64,000 nucleotides of DNA from Gymnorhina tibicen (taxonomy: Eukaryota > Chordata > Aves > Passeriformes > Artamidae): NCBI GenBank assembly GCA_013399875.1, contig VXAZ01000388.1, forward strand, positions 310,001-374,000, written 5' to 3'. Numbering within the stretch: the stretch's first letter is position 1; every line of letters starts with the position of its first letter. This document shows positions 1 through 12,850 of this stretch, piece by piece. The notes beneath the pieces are model-generated. The model did no database searches, was not told the DNA's origin, and saw nothing but the letters and a program-made list of their open reading frames with translations. Made by a program: the position numbers and the translations under genes.

Positions 1-818
1 TCATGCCAGATACTGAACTGGAAACTCTTAGGTGTTAATTCTGTTCGTACAGTGATTTTTTGGCTACCTACTTTACATTGCCATGCAGCAGGCAAGTTCC
101 CTTCAAATGTGTTTAGTCTGACTTTTATACTCCACTAACAATAGACTAGCTAATGTTTGGCTGGGTTTCATAGTCATAAAACCATTTTAATATGGGTTTG
201 GAGTTAAGTGTGTCCCCATTACAGATTTAGTAGTGTCTCAAGCTCTCCTAACAGAGTACATGCTTGCCTGAAAATGGTGATGGTGTAACAGCTGAATTTT
301 GCCCTCACAAAGGATTATTCTGATGCAGTTTGTTGCTGGATGTTGTAGTGTTTGTAATCAACAAATAAAAGGATGGAAAAACCAGGAGGAAGTCATAAAG
401 CAACACGAGAATGTGCTCATCATCAGCTTCTATGTCCTTTGAGAGTTTTTGGCCAAGCTTCTGAGATGGAGAGTTGGAAATCAATAGTACATTTGTCTCT
501 TATTTTTCCTCATTTGTTTCTCTTTAGCACATCTCAGCATACCTATACTCCCAATCCCACATCTTTTTCTGAAACACTGTGTAACAAACTGTGCACTGCA
601 GAGCTCTGAGCTTTGCTGTGGGATTAATCCCCATGGAGGGGATGGGCTGTGCATACAAAAATCAGAGAGGCCCTTTGAGAGGATCTGGGAGGCAGCGAGT
701 GGTAGGATCTGGCAGCATTTAGGTTCCATCCTGTAGTCCCTGACCACATCCAGACAAAAAGCAAACAAACCAACAAAATAAACGTGCCACTGAGCCAGCC
801 CATATGCCCGAGCCGGGC

Positions 819-836
819 CAGCAGCAGCAGCAGCAG
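819..836. repeat. (CAG)6 microsatellite
   Basis: Six uninterrupted CAG units. No supported gene overlaps them, so a polyglutamine or polyserine reading is not justified. Confidence 0.9.
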
Positions 837-1028
837 GCATTTCTGTGGTCCACGTGTGGCTCACCTCAAGTGACACATGGAGAAACACCACACGGTCCTG
901 TCAGAGCCTCACAGCCTGAAAACCTTCCTACACTGCCTCATTATCTACCAAAATGCTCTCCAGGTTCTTTGCTACTTTCTTCTTTTTTGGGGTGTGTTTT
1001 TATTTGTTTGGGGTTTTTGTGGGTTTTT

Positions 1029-1090
1029 GTTGTTGTTGTTGTTGTTGTTGGGGTTTTTTGGTTGTTGTTGTTGTTGATGTTGTTGTTGTT
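1029..1090. repeat. (GTT)n microsatellite, interrupted
   Basis: Two runs of GTT (about 1029-1050 and 1061-1090) are split by a G/T-rich interruption and followed by a G-rich stretch. The bases just upstream are also T/G-rich. This is low-complexity sequence. Confidence 0.9.
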
Positions 1091-2320
1091 TGGGGGGGAG
1101 GGGGGTGCGTGTTCAGATGATTTACCAGTCCTCGATCTGAGGTAAATGCATGAATTCAGTGGAAACTGCTGAATTGCAGGAACTGAGAATCTGGCCTCTC
1201 TGTTTCCAGTTTTAGTGTGCAGCCTGAGTTAATGAAGGGTCCACTTGTAAGCCCTTAAATATGACTATTTTCTTTGTTCGTGAAGTTACAGATTCAAAAA
1301 TTAACTGTTGGGATACAGATGTGCAAACCTCTCTGCTTGCCCAGCTAAGGAGAAAGTGAATTTTATGTGTTCTCTGCTGGTCTTCCACAAAGACACTGCA
1401 AAATACAGACACACTGACTTGCAGACCTACTAACTGAGATTCAGCAAGATGATTTTCTCCTTTCTGTGATAATAGTTTTGAGTATTGAACATGTAGAGTT
1501 AGATTTATATCGTGAAGAGGCATGTATGGGATGTGTAAGAGTACTCATCATTTTTCATGCAGGATGAACGGTTGTGCAGTGTTTGCTTAGTAGAAAACTG
1601 GTTCCCTTTTGAGTCAAATGTGACTGTTCCATTTGCTTGTAGATTTTGTTTACAAGCAGCAGTTACAGAATCTGATTTTCAAAAGACTTTAGAGTTGCCT
1701 GATTTTATTGTTTAGTTTTGCCACTGAAATTGTGACAGACTTTGGGTAAATCAGGACTCTTTCAAAACAATCTTTTCTTGTGATTTTCTCAATTCTCTTT
1801 GTTATGATTTTGAAAAACAGAAAACTTTTTAGTCTTTCATAGCTGACCGTAAACTTCAATTTCCTTTTTTATCATATAGACACTTTTTATCTGAATTGTC
1901 CTGTCTGTGTTTTTACTTTCAGTCCAAACCAAATGTAACATGACCTAGTACAAACCTGACTTGCATAAGGAGATATAATCTAATATTTGCCTCCAGGTAC
2001 GATCAGGCACGTGGACAGTTGATACAGCTCAAGTGACATGTGGTATCTTGTTAAACAATCATGTTAATTTTTGTTCATGTTATGTGACAGCCAACAGAGT
2101 AATCTCCTTCCCTGCAATGATACAGCACCATGGGAAAGGTTTGAAATCAGGAAATGCATTGCCTCTGCAAAGCACTGGTTTGCATGCTTGTTCAGGCCAA
2201 CGTCCATCTCAGTTCCTTTGGTCTGATTCTGTGTGTGAAGATTTGCCCGAGTTTCGACACGCTGAACAAGATCAGCAGGGCAAAAATGTATCTGCTAATC
2301 ACATAAAACAAAAATAAAAC

Positions 2321-2365
2321 AGAAGAAGAAGAAGAAGAAGAAGAAGAAGAAGAAGAGGAGGAAGA
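2321..2365. repeat. (GAA)n microsatellite grading into GAG/GGA
   Basis: A pure purine tract of about twelve GAA units ends in GAGGAGGAA. It is long enough to be length-polymorphic. Confidence 0.9.
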
Positions 2366-4354
2366 ATCCTTTTGGAAATTGGAAGTACACTTCCTGATGG
2401 AAACAAAGCTGCTTTTCTTGATTTGGTCTCAATCCATAAGCTGGAGTGCTCAACCATAAGAAAAGGGTAGCTGCAGGTTTCTTTATGGATTTTCCAGGTT
2501 AAGAGGTATCAGAAGGAGACCTTTTTCCTCTAAAACCTTCAGGCCACACTGTGTTCCCCAGAGGTTCAGGTATCTGGATAAACCCACTCCACCAAGCGCT
2601 GTACAAGTCAAGCCTTCTCCCATCTCCCTGTCAGCCAGCAGAGATTGCTGAAGGTGGCATTGTCATTTCATGTCTGTTCTAACTCGTAATTGCTGATGGT
2701 TATCAGTAAACAGCAATGATACTGAAAACTCCAGACTGACTTATTTTATATCTGGAGTCCATTTTCCCGGTGTATCCTTTGGAAGTTATCCTAAATCACT
2801 GGGCTCCATGTGAAGAAAAAGTCATAAACCCTAAACAGACACAGAAAGCCTTAAATACTGTAAACCATATTCTTGATGCAGCTCTGGAGTTCAGTGCAAA
2901 CTGTACTGGTAATAAAGCAGAGGTAGGATTTTGCAAGCAGGAAATATATTTTTTATGATTAGTAGGGCTTCAGCCTGATCATTGCTGGACTCCTCTCAGA
3001 GTTGAGAGGAAAAATGCTTAAGAACTTCCCAAAAGCCTGAAGACAAAGCCTTTTTACCTGTACTTCTGGTATCTTAGATTGCTTAAGGTAATTCTATAAA
3101 ATAATGGTGGCTTTGCCTCATTTCTGATGGCTTTAAACTTTGGTACATTCAATATCGATGCTTTTTAAGAATAAGGTGGCTGGGTGAGCCTGGAAAACAA
3201 CTTTTGTGACTTGCCTAGTATCTGTTGATTTTAGTTTTTCTGTGAAATTTTGAAGCTTAACTCCAAACTTTCAGCCTCGTATTCTGACATACAGAACACT
3301 ATTAGAAATTTCAAGTCCACATCCACACATAATGTTTATCAATACAGGTGCATTCTTTCCAGCAGGATGTTACGGATTGTTATCAGGCCGAAATCAGGTA
3401 GTTTTTCTCAGTTTGGGTCCCCAAATCTAAGCCTGATGAGTACATCTATGCTTTGGAAGACCAGTGGGCTGAGTTTTAAGTCACTGTATTCAGAGCACTG
3501 GTACTTGAAACTGCTACACTGCTACTTGGAACATGTTCCATGGCAATGGCAGCTGTAAACCACATCGCCTCGTGGCCAATTCATTCACCATGAGTCAGAT
3601 ACTGCTCAGAAAGACTGAGTTTCAAAGTGACATTCCTGGAATCAAGTACTGGCCAGGGTAATTCTGATTTACTGTTAACAAATCAGACTCTCCTGCTTTA
3701 GCTGTAAAAAGACTTAAATGTCTATTTTACCTAGAAGTGTATATTGTATCTTTCTTATAAAATTCAAAATAAATAACTTTCCAAATTAATCTTTATGGTA
3801 CATAACACTTTTCAAATCTGTCTTTGGCAATAATTCCCCCTGGTTTAGTTTCCCTCATCGTATATATTGCTTATGGCTAAGTTAGGCTTAGCAAAGCCCG
3901 GTGTAAGGCTCATATTCTAAGCGTCTGTAATGTCTCTAAGCACAGAAGTTAAACTCCTGACTGAAAAGATTTACAAGTTACTTTCATAGAGTTATACCCC
4001 TAAATGTCAGTTAAACTAAATTATTGCTTGCAGAGTCCGCTGTGTGTGCTCCAGTGAGACTGAAGCCATTTCCAAGGGCTGTGGAGGGAATGTCCTCCCT
4101 GCCTGCCCGTACCCCTCTCCCTCCCTTACAGACACAGAAAATTCTTTCCTAATACAGTCTAACTCAGCCCATCGAAAACTTTTGCTGTGTTTCTTTCCAG
4201 ATCACAGTTGTAGTAGATGCCCAGTCGCAGCTTAAGAAGTTCAAAACAGGTTTTACAAATAGGACAGAGTAACTATGTAACCTATGAGAGAGCACAGAAA
4301 CTGTTAAATTACAGGAAATGACTGGAAATAATTGTAACCAAACTTTCTCCTTAC

Positions 4355-4424
4355 CTTCTTGAGCAAGTGCTACAAAATGCACACTCCCGAGGATGAAGAT
4401 GAAGAATGGAACTTTAACAAACAT
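4355..4424 (-). CDS. PDPN: Podoplanin-like, first coding exon (signal peptide), partial gene
   Basis: Seen: on the minus strand an ATG at 4424-4422 (A at -3) opens 23 codons plus one base, then a consensus GTAAGG donor (4354-4349). The peptide is MFVKVPFFIFILGSVHFVA followed by LAQE, a textbook signal peptide. Known: human podoplanin exon 1 also encodes just the signal peptide (WKVSALLFVLGS...LAEG from memory). The shared KV, LGS and E-G positions and the equivalent break after the signal peptide fit it. Podoplanin is a small mucin-type membrane glycoprotein that binds CLEC-2 and, through ezrin/moesin, regulates cell shape and lymphatic and lung development. Context: in human, PDPN and LRRC38 are adjacent and divergent, and the arrangement is the same here. 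The mucin ectodomain, membrane span and tail exons are not in the window. It could be another small secreted or membrane protein, because a signal peptide alone is weak evidence; synteny carries much of the call. Confidence 0.6.
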
Positions 4425-7400
4425 CTTTGATCTGCTTACAGAGTCACTTTCCAATCCTGAAACCAGATGGATCCAAATTCAGATTAATTTTTTTAGAGGC
4501 AGTGGAGAATTGAGATGATAAAAAGAAATCACTGCAAAAAAATACTTTGGTATTCCAAATATTCCTTTAGCTGCTCTAGTGTAAAGGGAGGAGGTTTTCT
4601 CAGAAGATAACTGAACAGTTAAAGAAAACTGAGTGGAGTCAGAACTATTTTCTTTAGCCAAGGGGAGGGAGCAGCCTAAGGTGGTCCTCAATGAGCAGCC
4701 AGGCCCGCCCTCCCCACGCTGTTTGGTCAGGACCAAAATTATGATCTCAGCTCAGGTTTAAAGTTACAGGAGCTGTTGTAGCTTTCAGAAGACTTTTATT
4801 TAGCAAAGGGGGGAAAGGAATTTAGGCAAAGTGACGTGTTCCCTCCCTTCTGCAAACTGTCTTTAAAAATCCTTAAGAAACAACACTAAACACAGTTTTC
4901 TTGTTATTTCCAGCAGTGAACTGATGGTTTTTTCATTTCAAAGTGAGCCCCCATTTTTATCTAAGCAAGTGTGGTACTGAATGTGCATTTAGGGGTACTG
5001 AAATAGTTCTTAGGCTATTTAATTCTTCAGTAAATACTGTCTGAATTTTCCTGTGTGTCTATGTCTCTCAGCTTGTGTCCTCAAGTGACATCCCAGCTGT
5101 GCTCGACCGCTTCTCTCTGCCCACAGGCTCACTGGCCTCAGAGAGCTGATACCACCCTTCAGAGAGAGGATTTTTCCTTTTCATCTGCAATATTAGGAGT
5201 GCAGCCCCTAGAATGTTCCATGCAAGACTCGATACTTTTTCCTTGTCTGTGTTTCTGGGCACCAGCTTTGCAGGGCAGGAGTGTGAGGTTGGATACCCCC
5301 ACCATGAGTAAGAGACACCTCTGCTCACTTGGGGCTGAGCAGGACCTGGGGAGCAATAACTTGTATCAATCCTTTTCTGAATCTTGCCTCATCTTGGGCA
5401 AGTGATAATCTATTGATTTACATCTATTTAAGAGTGTAGTGAGTTTTAACCAGGGCTCATGTGTGAACTGAGTGTCCCAGTGACAGAGCTGAGTGAGGAA
5501 ATGTGGAACTTTCTCCCTCAGCTTCTGCAGTGCCAGGACATCAGGCTCCAGCAGCAGCAGCATAGATTTACTTCCTTTCTGACCACAGTTGTAGAATAAC
5601 CTCTGCCCCACTCTGTCTTTTTCTAAATACACACACACAACCCCCCCACAACCAAACAAAAAAAGAAACCCCTAAACCAGGGCTGGATTGTTTTGCTCAG
5701 GGAATATGAGTCAGAGCTGTCATTAAAGACCCCACAACACTTGGTGGTATAAAGGCCCAAAGCACGTCTAAACTTAAGCAGTGATGTAAAAAGGGCTGCA
5801 GATGGGGAATGCAACACCTTCCATAGGGATTTTCTTTCCTTCTGGAAGTGATAGGTGCCAAAGGAAGTTCTTAGCTATCAATTATGGTGCTATAGTTGTG
5901 TTCTTTGTGATGAAAAGGAATGTAGGATGAGAACAGTTGGTGCCAATGCAAAGAAACAACAGGCAATATTGGCTGATTGTCTTCAGCGAAACAGCAAAAT
6001 AAATATTGCCATGTACTAACTTTCAGCATCTTAAAATCTGGGATTAATTATTTCTTCATAACTCTGCTTCAAATTCATTTAAAAGAATGTTTGCTTATTG
6101 GGGAAATGTTTCTCATAGGAAACTGAAGCTTGCTAGGGGAGTATGTCAGTTTTAATGGAACTCATTTTGAAAGATTGAAACAAATACTTTTTTACCTTAT
6201 CAGAATGGAATGTTTGGAATTCTGTATGTATCTTCAGAACAAAAAATTAATGCAGTACAGTATGAAAGACAAACCGGAACAAACAGTGACTTTTAAATGT
6301 TAACAAATTCTCAACAGGAGCAAAAAGAAGGGACTTACAGAATTTCATTCAATTTTCAAGAGTATTCAGAAGACCTTTTACTTTTATAATTATTCATATA
6401 AACAAATTTGTCTCATGTTAGGAATGAGTCTTTCTAAAGGAGAAGCTTTTTGCTGAATTAAATAAATTCTCCCATTAAACTGTGCTGTATTCTGGGTATA
6501 GAGTTGAGACACTTGAACCTTCAGGAGCTGGAGATATCCAAGTTCCACTGGCTTCTCCAACACTTTTTAATACTCTTATTATTCTTCCCAATAAGGAATA
6601 GTTTCTTCTTATACCAGCCTATTTCTCCTGCTCCAGCCTGTTCCTGAAAGGAAAACTCCTCAGATAAATCTGTTGAGCTATGAAGAATTTAATAAAATTA
6701 GCTTCTTTAACGGTATCGTAGTGCAACAAAGGGCAAGAAATGTGCCCACAAATGCAAAATAAGTTAGAGCAAAAGCTAGAAATGTCTTAGTAATTGTCAT
6801 CTTGGGATGGAATTGTTCCTGAAGGACAGCAGGGGCAGGAACTTGCCTTTGTAGGGACAGCATGTTGCTGTGTAAGGAGATTACAGGTGGGAGACACTGC
6901 TGAGCCCTCTGAGTGAAAACACCAACAAAATTCTTTCAGAGGAGCCAGTACACCCTTGGGAGAGGGGATGGATCCAGGGAGATGAGGGAGCAGTTTTCTC
7001 TGAACTGTACCAAATTAAGGGGGTTTAATGAAACGGTGGTTCACTAGTTTGTAATTCTGTTAAGCCAATAGATTCTGTGACAACAAAGGAGTTATTCACA
7101 GGTTCTGATTTAATGATTCATCTGCATTTCAAGTGGCACTTAGTCCTGTGCCTGTGTCAGGACAGCAGTGAGCACATACCTGAGTGTGTGTCTGTGCTGC
7201 CTGACAGTGGATCTGTACATGTGCTCGAATGCTGTCATGAAATGCGGGTTAGGTCTGCGCAGGGATGTTGTAATTTGGTCTGGGTGTGTTATGACAATTC
7301 CCACAAATTGCCAGGATATGAGTCCATGGGTCACTCTTTCTCTTTTTTTGCCAGGCAGGTCTGTGTTTTCAATCCCCATGGTTTAGGGGAGGAGGTGGAA

Positions 7401-9129
7401 AGGATCTTGAGTACACACAGCACTTATGTTTTCATTTCATAATCCGTTCTTTCCATCTCATTGTATCAGTGGTTTGCAGAGTCTTGTGAGAGGCTTAGAC
7501 TGTCTCTGGTTCAGTGAGAGCAAGGACTGAACCAGAGCTGGGGGAGTAGAGAAGTGGTGACTGTATCCTGCAACGTGTTCTGCCTCATGGGCAAAGCTGT
7601 GTGGGAGGATGTTTTCCCCTGACTCAGTCAGTGTCGCTGTATGAACCCAGGGGTTGAACTCAATCAGAGATTCCCCCTGTTACAAAAGGGCTTTGACTTC
7701 ACGTAAATAACCCGTAAGATGGGAACATGATCATCCACACTCGGTTTAATGTCCGCCATGTAGACCAAAGTAACACACAAGGATGAATTCTCTCTAAACA
7801 CGCACTAGGAAGGGCACACAAATGTCTCGTCTCTCCATAGAGGAATATCCCTGTTATCCTTCTACAGTCCCAAAAAGTCTCACAAGTGGGCAGGGGTTGT
7901 AGCATGGGGACACATCTGAATGTCCTGGCTTCTGCCTGACTTATTACAGAATTTTTCATGAATGTTCAGCTCCATGTGCTGCTAAAATTTCTCTTTCCAT
8001 GGAACCATCACATCCATCATCACCGGACAAGTGAAGTCCTAGCTTACAACATCTCCAATACATAGAAAGTAAACTTGTATTTCCCTTCCTACTCTTTCAG
8101 TAAAAACACTAGAGAAGTGTAAATTAAGCATTCCATTTGATGACATCCTTTACAAATGTGCTCTGTAAACTCAAAAAAATACTGTCTCTTTCTGTTGCCA
8201 AATTTCCTGTTTCTGTACCCTGGGGGCAGCTGTGGGCCCCGCAATATTTGGTCAGAAGCATAAAAGCTGTTTTCTGCAAGCTTTATTAATTTTCAAGCCA
8301 TTTCCTGTTTTCCCTTTGCAGCCAAACCCACCCTTTTTGGCAGGTACTGAAATACAGAAACACCCAATTCAGTCTGAAGAAAAGCTCAATTACTTGAAAG
8401 AGGAGGAATCCCCAGCTGATAGCTCCAATTTTTGTTATCTGCTTTCCATGAGGCAACTTTGCTTTACAGTGAGGTGATCTTCCAGCAGATTGTGCTGAGT
8501 GGGATTGCAGACGGCTTTTGCAGAACGACAGATCCTTGCCTTCAGGAATTGCTTTTACCTTCCCTTATTCCCAAATTGTTAGAGGTCAAATCCTGGCACT
8601 GATTTGCACAGTCCTTAAAGATGTGTCACTTGGTTGTAGCTTTTGGGTTTGAGTCACTGTAGGTTTAGTTTCTGATTTCTGGAATGCAAGGGATGAGAAC
8701 ACCTAGTAGCCTCTAGCTGCTAAAATGGCAATCCTGAAGTTTTTCATTGGGCAGGTGTCAGGGAATGGGAGAACTGGAAGGTGTCTGTGTTTCAGGCAGC
8801 CTTTCCTGACTGACAGGGAGACTGCTTGTGATGTGAAGTCAGACATGTTAATAAAAGAATAAAAAGTAAAATGTGTCCTATAGGAAGGGACTGGTCTCAG
8901 TATTGACAAACTCAAATATGCATATTGTGCAGCTTTTTCAAGATGAGCAGCTATAAATCAATGTTCCTTGACCATCTGTGCTCCTGACAGTATAATAAAT
9001 GCACAGAGCTGTGAGCAGCCCAAGCTGTCAGATGTGGAGAAGAGAGATTGTGAATGAGAAAATTGCAACAATGCTTGAGGTTGGAGTCCTTAAGCTGCAA
9101 TAGTAATGATATTTGTCAGTCGTTTTACA
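4425..9129. other. Intergenic sequence upstream of the PDPN-like exon
   Basis: This stretch should hold the promoter and 5' UTR of the minus-strand PDPN-like gene. I cannot fix a transcription start: there is no CpG-rich block and no convincing TATA box at a sensible distance. An acceptor-like site (TTTCAG at about 4457-4462, minus strand) lies about 30 bases upstream of the ATG, so the coding exon may be preceded by a spliced 5' UTR exon. A short A/C-rich tract lies at about 5629-5670. Apart from the hairpin at 7504-7537, nothing else stands out. Confidence 0.4.
7504..7537. repeat. Perfect 11-bp inverted repeat (hairpin), 12-base loop
   Basis: CTCTGGTTCAG (7504-7514) is followed after 12 bases by its exact reverse complement CTGAACCAGAG (7527-7537). 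It is not part of a recognised element. Confidence 0.8.
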
Positions 9130-9200
9130 GATGGGGCTGCATTTTCAGCTGATATAAATCAGTTTCACCAAAATCAATAAATACCAGTGTTCACAAGCCA
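9130..9200. mobile_element. Possible MITE-like remnant of sauropsid type, one arm
   Basis: The block runs GGGCTGCATTTTCAGCTG, ATATAAATCAGTTTCACC, AAAATCAAT. It resembles one arm of the short palindromic elements common in turtle and bird DNA, whose arms read roughly 'GGGCCAGATTTTCAGCTG', then 'GTGTAAATC'. No second arm is visible. The family assignment is from memory and tentative. Confidence 0.35.
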
Positions 9201-12200
9201 GCCCTCCAATCTATGGGGCATAGAGGCAACCAAAAATATTTTAGGATCTGAGAAATGGGCACACATTGAGTCAGTGCCTCCAGGCTGTACAGGAGGCTGA
9301 TGGAGAGACAGAAATTCTGAGGCAGCCAGGTGCCCTCCTAGCCAGGAAACCTAGATGTATTGAATTGACTCTCAAAATAAATGCATTTAAAGAGAAAGAA
9401 TCAAATCTCTACACTTTAAATAGTTTAATATGAGATTTATGGGCAGATATTCTTTGTACAAGTTGCTGTTCTCCATGATGGCATTTTAGTCAGTCCTGAA
9501 AAGAACCGATTAAGATGTGCTGGGGGAGGGAAAGGGCACAGAGGGCTGCACAGTAGTTTTATGTAGAGCAAGTTGGTCTACGTAAAATGTGAAGATTTCT
9601 CTATGATATTTCAATGTTTGTCATCTGATGTTGAAGTTTCAAAGTTGAAACTGGATTTTGTTCACATTTTAAGGTTTTTCATGAGAAGCAGATGAATTTG
9701 GCCTGTTTAACACAAAAACCTGAACTATATTTTTTATTTAAGATAACACCATTGCCCACCTGAAGCAAAACACAGGTATGAAGGGAGTAGGAGACATTTG
9801 GTAGATGGTCTGCAGTGCCTTTCTCGAGAGGATGTGAGTGCTGGTTGTTTTTAAGGACTCTGGACCAGAGCTTTCAGCTGCTTTCTCAAGGAGGCTTTCT
9901 CCAGATACAGAGAAATTCTCAGGGGACACGGTCCTGGAAACATAAGTTTCATGGAGTTCAACAGGTTAAGAGCTGATTGTAGGGAGTGGACATACTCCTC
10001 AGGACACGCTGGAGTTGGGATTTCTGTCAGTGAGTACTTTATCCAGAAAAAGTCTTCTCAAAGCCTGCCAGCAGCTGTCTCTACGTGACATACAATGGAG
10101 TGACTCAGAGTTAAATATGGAATGCCCACTCCCTACTACTTTTAAACCTGTCACTGACCACCATGTATTTAACAAAAAATTATGAGGTTGACGTAGGTTT
10201 TCTTAGGTCAGGAGTGTTTTTTAACTTGTACAGTTATATAAGGAAAGCAACACAGCGGTGGAGCCAGAAGGAGGGAGAATACACAGCCTGTGTACTCAGT
10301 CTCATTTATTGCAGAATGGTCCTATGTTAATACTTTCAGAGGCTTTCACTGCTTTGATAGTGAGCTTATACAGATAAAGCAAATGCCTGTCAGTAAGAAT
10401 TTACATGCCCTAATTTTTTTAAATACACATTGTCATAGCGTGCTGGAAATTCAGCAAGAGATGTTGAAATCCTGACTAGGGGACTGAGATCACACCTGCT
10501 GGGAATTTCAGCAGAACCTGGGACAGTCCCTGGACTATTTGAAGCCATGCTGTGTCCTAACAGCCAGCCAGGAGCTATCTGGACACCTTCAAGGTGTGGC
10601 AGGACTTGTCTGGGTTTACAGGGAGAGGGACCAAGGCACACACTGTATAAGGGCACAGCCAGTTCTTCGTTAAATGACTAATTGTGCTTTGAATGAACTC
10701 GCGAGTCTTTGAGAAGAAATGAAATGCACATGGATGAATAAATGACACATATTACCCCCATGAAGTTCCATGAAAAAACTCTCATTTCAACTCTGATTTT
10801 AGGGAAGAATCACGTATAAAATAATGTGGTTTCTTTCCCTTTCTGCGTACAAAGCATGTTCCCAAGAATAAGCAGCTTCGTGGAGGAAGGGCACAAATGA
10901 ACAAAGGCTGGTGGAAAGAATAGTTGTGTTTCAAATGGAGGAGGGAAGGGAGGGACAGAAAAGCAGGTCCATGTGGGGTTGGAGAAGCAGAAATATGGGG
11001 AAGGAGCAAGTGCAGAGTGGTGTTTTCCAGTGGCCCTTCCTGACTGCAACTGGGATTTATCTGCAAACAGTGTAACTGAATAAACAAAAAAAGCCCATTT
11101 CCACAGTACCTGCCGCCACGAGAGGGAGTAAGATGTTCACAGGTCCTGGCTGGGATGAAATTCCTTCAGTGCAGGGCTGGATTCCACCGTTTCCCTAATC
11201 CCAGTGAGGAATTTGAGCTGAGAAATATGCTCCAGACAAGTAAGGTTTGAGCTGCAATTTTTTTGCCACATCTTCAAGCAGCAGCAGCATAGAAACCAGA
11301 AGCTGTCTCAAGTGACAGTCATGGTGACCCCAACTCACATTTTGACTGGCAACCCCATCAACAGGGAGCAGCAATCCAGAGAATTCTATTAAGGAGCAAA
11401 GCACACCTCAACTAAAAATGAATCCAAGCATTGAAATCAGGGCAGAGATCATGGGTGTTTCAGCTATTTTGCAAAGTCTGGATTCATTCACATATTATTG
11501 CACTGACGTGTCGCTGAATCATGTACTGCAATCTCTTAAAATGAAATTCTATACCAGTGAGTTTAACAAAGGGTCTCAGCTGCTACTGCAAATGTTTTGT
11601 CTAGGAGAAATACTAGACTAAGAGCATGGCTTTACAAACATTTCTGCCAAATGTTTATAATATTGCACTGTTTTCCTGGAAAATAAAGTGAATAAGTGTC
11701 ATAGCAAGGGGAGCAAGAGCAACAGAGGACACAAAAAAATTTAATGAATCTTCATCATAGTTAAAACAATGACCAGATTCAGAGTTTGACTTTTCTCTGG
11801 ACTACACTATAAATCATTTATGTCTGGATAAAATGAAATGATGACTTGAGAATGGTTAGTCCCAGTCTGTGAGGAGAAGGTGGACATAGAGGAGTACGAT
11901 TTAGAGGAGTTCACAAAGATAGACCTTATCTTTGCATTACTCAAACCACTGCCTGGGATCACTTTGTGTGACAGCAGCTTGTCAGTCCAGGGAGACAAGG
12001 GAAGGAAGTTTAAATGCAGGATTTTCCCATCTAAGGGGTAAGTTAATTCATGCCTTAAATTAGGGAATGAATGTTTTATGCTCTGCTCTGTATTTGCAAG
12101 ACCTTTCTTGCATAAACTAATCCTGGGACACAAAGGAGAAGGAGATAGCTTCACTCTTGGAGGCCTGCTCAGCACTTTAATAGCCCCAAGCCATCTACAC

Positions 12201-12329
12201 ACATTTTCAGATCAAGGCACTATTGTGTTGTTAAAAAATAAATATTTAAAAGCCAGGGCCTTTTAACATGGAAATACTGAAAGCTTTTGCAGTGAACACC
12301 ATTTAACTTTAAAGCTCCATCCTGTTGCT
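9201..12329. other. Intergenic, no gene recognised
   Basis: Several short open frames of 60-100 codons lie here, on both strands and overlapping. None has a recognisable domain, a splice context or a signal peptide. I see no repeat family in this stretch. Confidence 0.5.
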
Positions 12330-12465
12330 GCTTCGAGTTATTTCCATATGAAATGGTGGGGAAACCGAGGTGCTGAGCACTCTGGTGACTTTCCCAAGGT
12401 TATACAGTAGATAGGCGTGGAAATAAGTATTGCATATTCTGTCTCCAGTGCCAACACTGTCTCTA
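12330..12465 (-). mobile_element. MIR SINE remnant
   Basis: The plus strand shows the reverse complement of the MIR body in order: GAAACCGAGGTGCTGAGCA, then GACTTTCCCAAGGTTATACA, then a GTAGATAGG block and a TCTGTCTCCAGTGCC end. These match the MIR motifs (AAACTGAGGC, ACTTGCCCAAGGTCACACAG and so on) with scattered mismatches, as expected for a very old SINE. The boundaries are approximate. Confidence 0.75.
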
Positions 12466-12749
12466 TTCTATAAATCAATTCATTAAATATAAGCACTGAA
12501 TTAAGAGGGTTTTTTTAATTGGAATGTTAATAATATCTTGCTTTCACTGCAGGAAACTGAATTAGAGGACCATGATTCATGGATTTGTAGGTGTAGGCAG
12601 CTGTACACCAAGTACAAAGAATATTAACAATTTTAATCGCCTGCGAGCATGACAGAAAATTCAGTATCTTTCAGAGCAAACAAGATTACTCCTAAAACAA
12701 GTGACTTAGATCTAAATATCTTGTATTATGGCCCATAAGTCTGAGAGCA

Positions 12750-12850
12750 GTTTTACCCCTTCCCCTGTTTAGAAAAGGGAAAACTGAGGCCCCGAGGTAT
12801 TACTCTGTAAGTGTAAGTCAAAGTAAACTAAAACTCTGGCTTAGAGATGG
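12750..12850 (-). mobile_element. MIR SINE remnant, second copy
   Basis: The plus strand has GGGAAAACTGAGGCCCCGAG followed by a decayed core, ending in an AAAACTCTGG block. This is the same order as the copy 300 bases to the left, but less complete. It could be a duplicate of that copy or a separate insertion. Confidence 0.6.

Larger units (their letters stand above)
1..4354. other. Non-coding sequence, probably podoplanin intron 1
   Basis: No coding exon could be recognised on either strand. If the exon at 4355-4424 is podoplanin exon 1, this stretch is the start of its first intron on the minus strand. I looked for the podoplanin membrane span and its short basic tail on the minus strand and did not see them. 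Human PDPN has a long first intron, so the remaining exons are probably to the left of the window. Three trinucleotide repeats lie here and are listed separately. The open frames in this stretch are short and resemble no family I know. Confidence 0.5.

Noticed and set aside
819..1090. CAG and GTT repeats as coding homopolymer tracts
   Set aside because: No supported exon surrounds them. The open frames depend entirely on the repeats.
7620..7690. Possible CR1 3' end (GGGGTTGAACTCAATCAGAG)
   Set aside because: Only about 30 bases look CR1-like and the terminal octamers are missing. Too weak to annotate.
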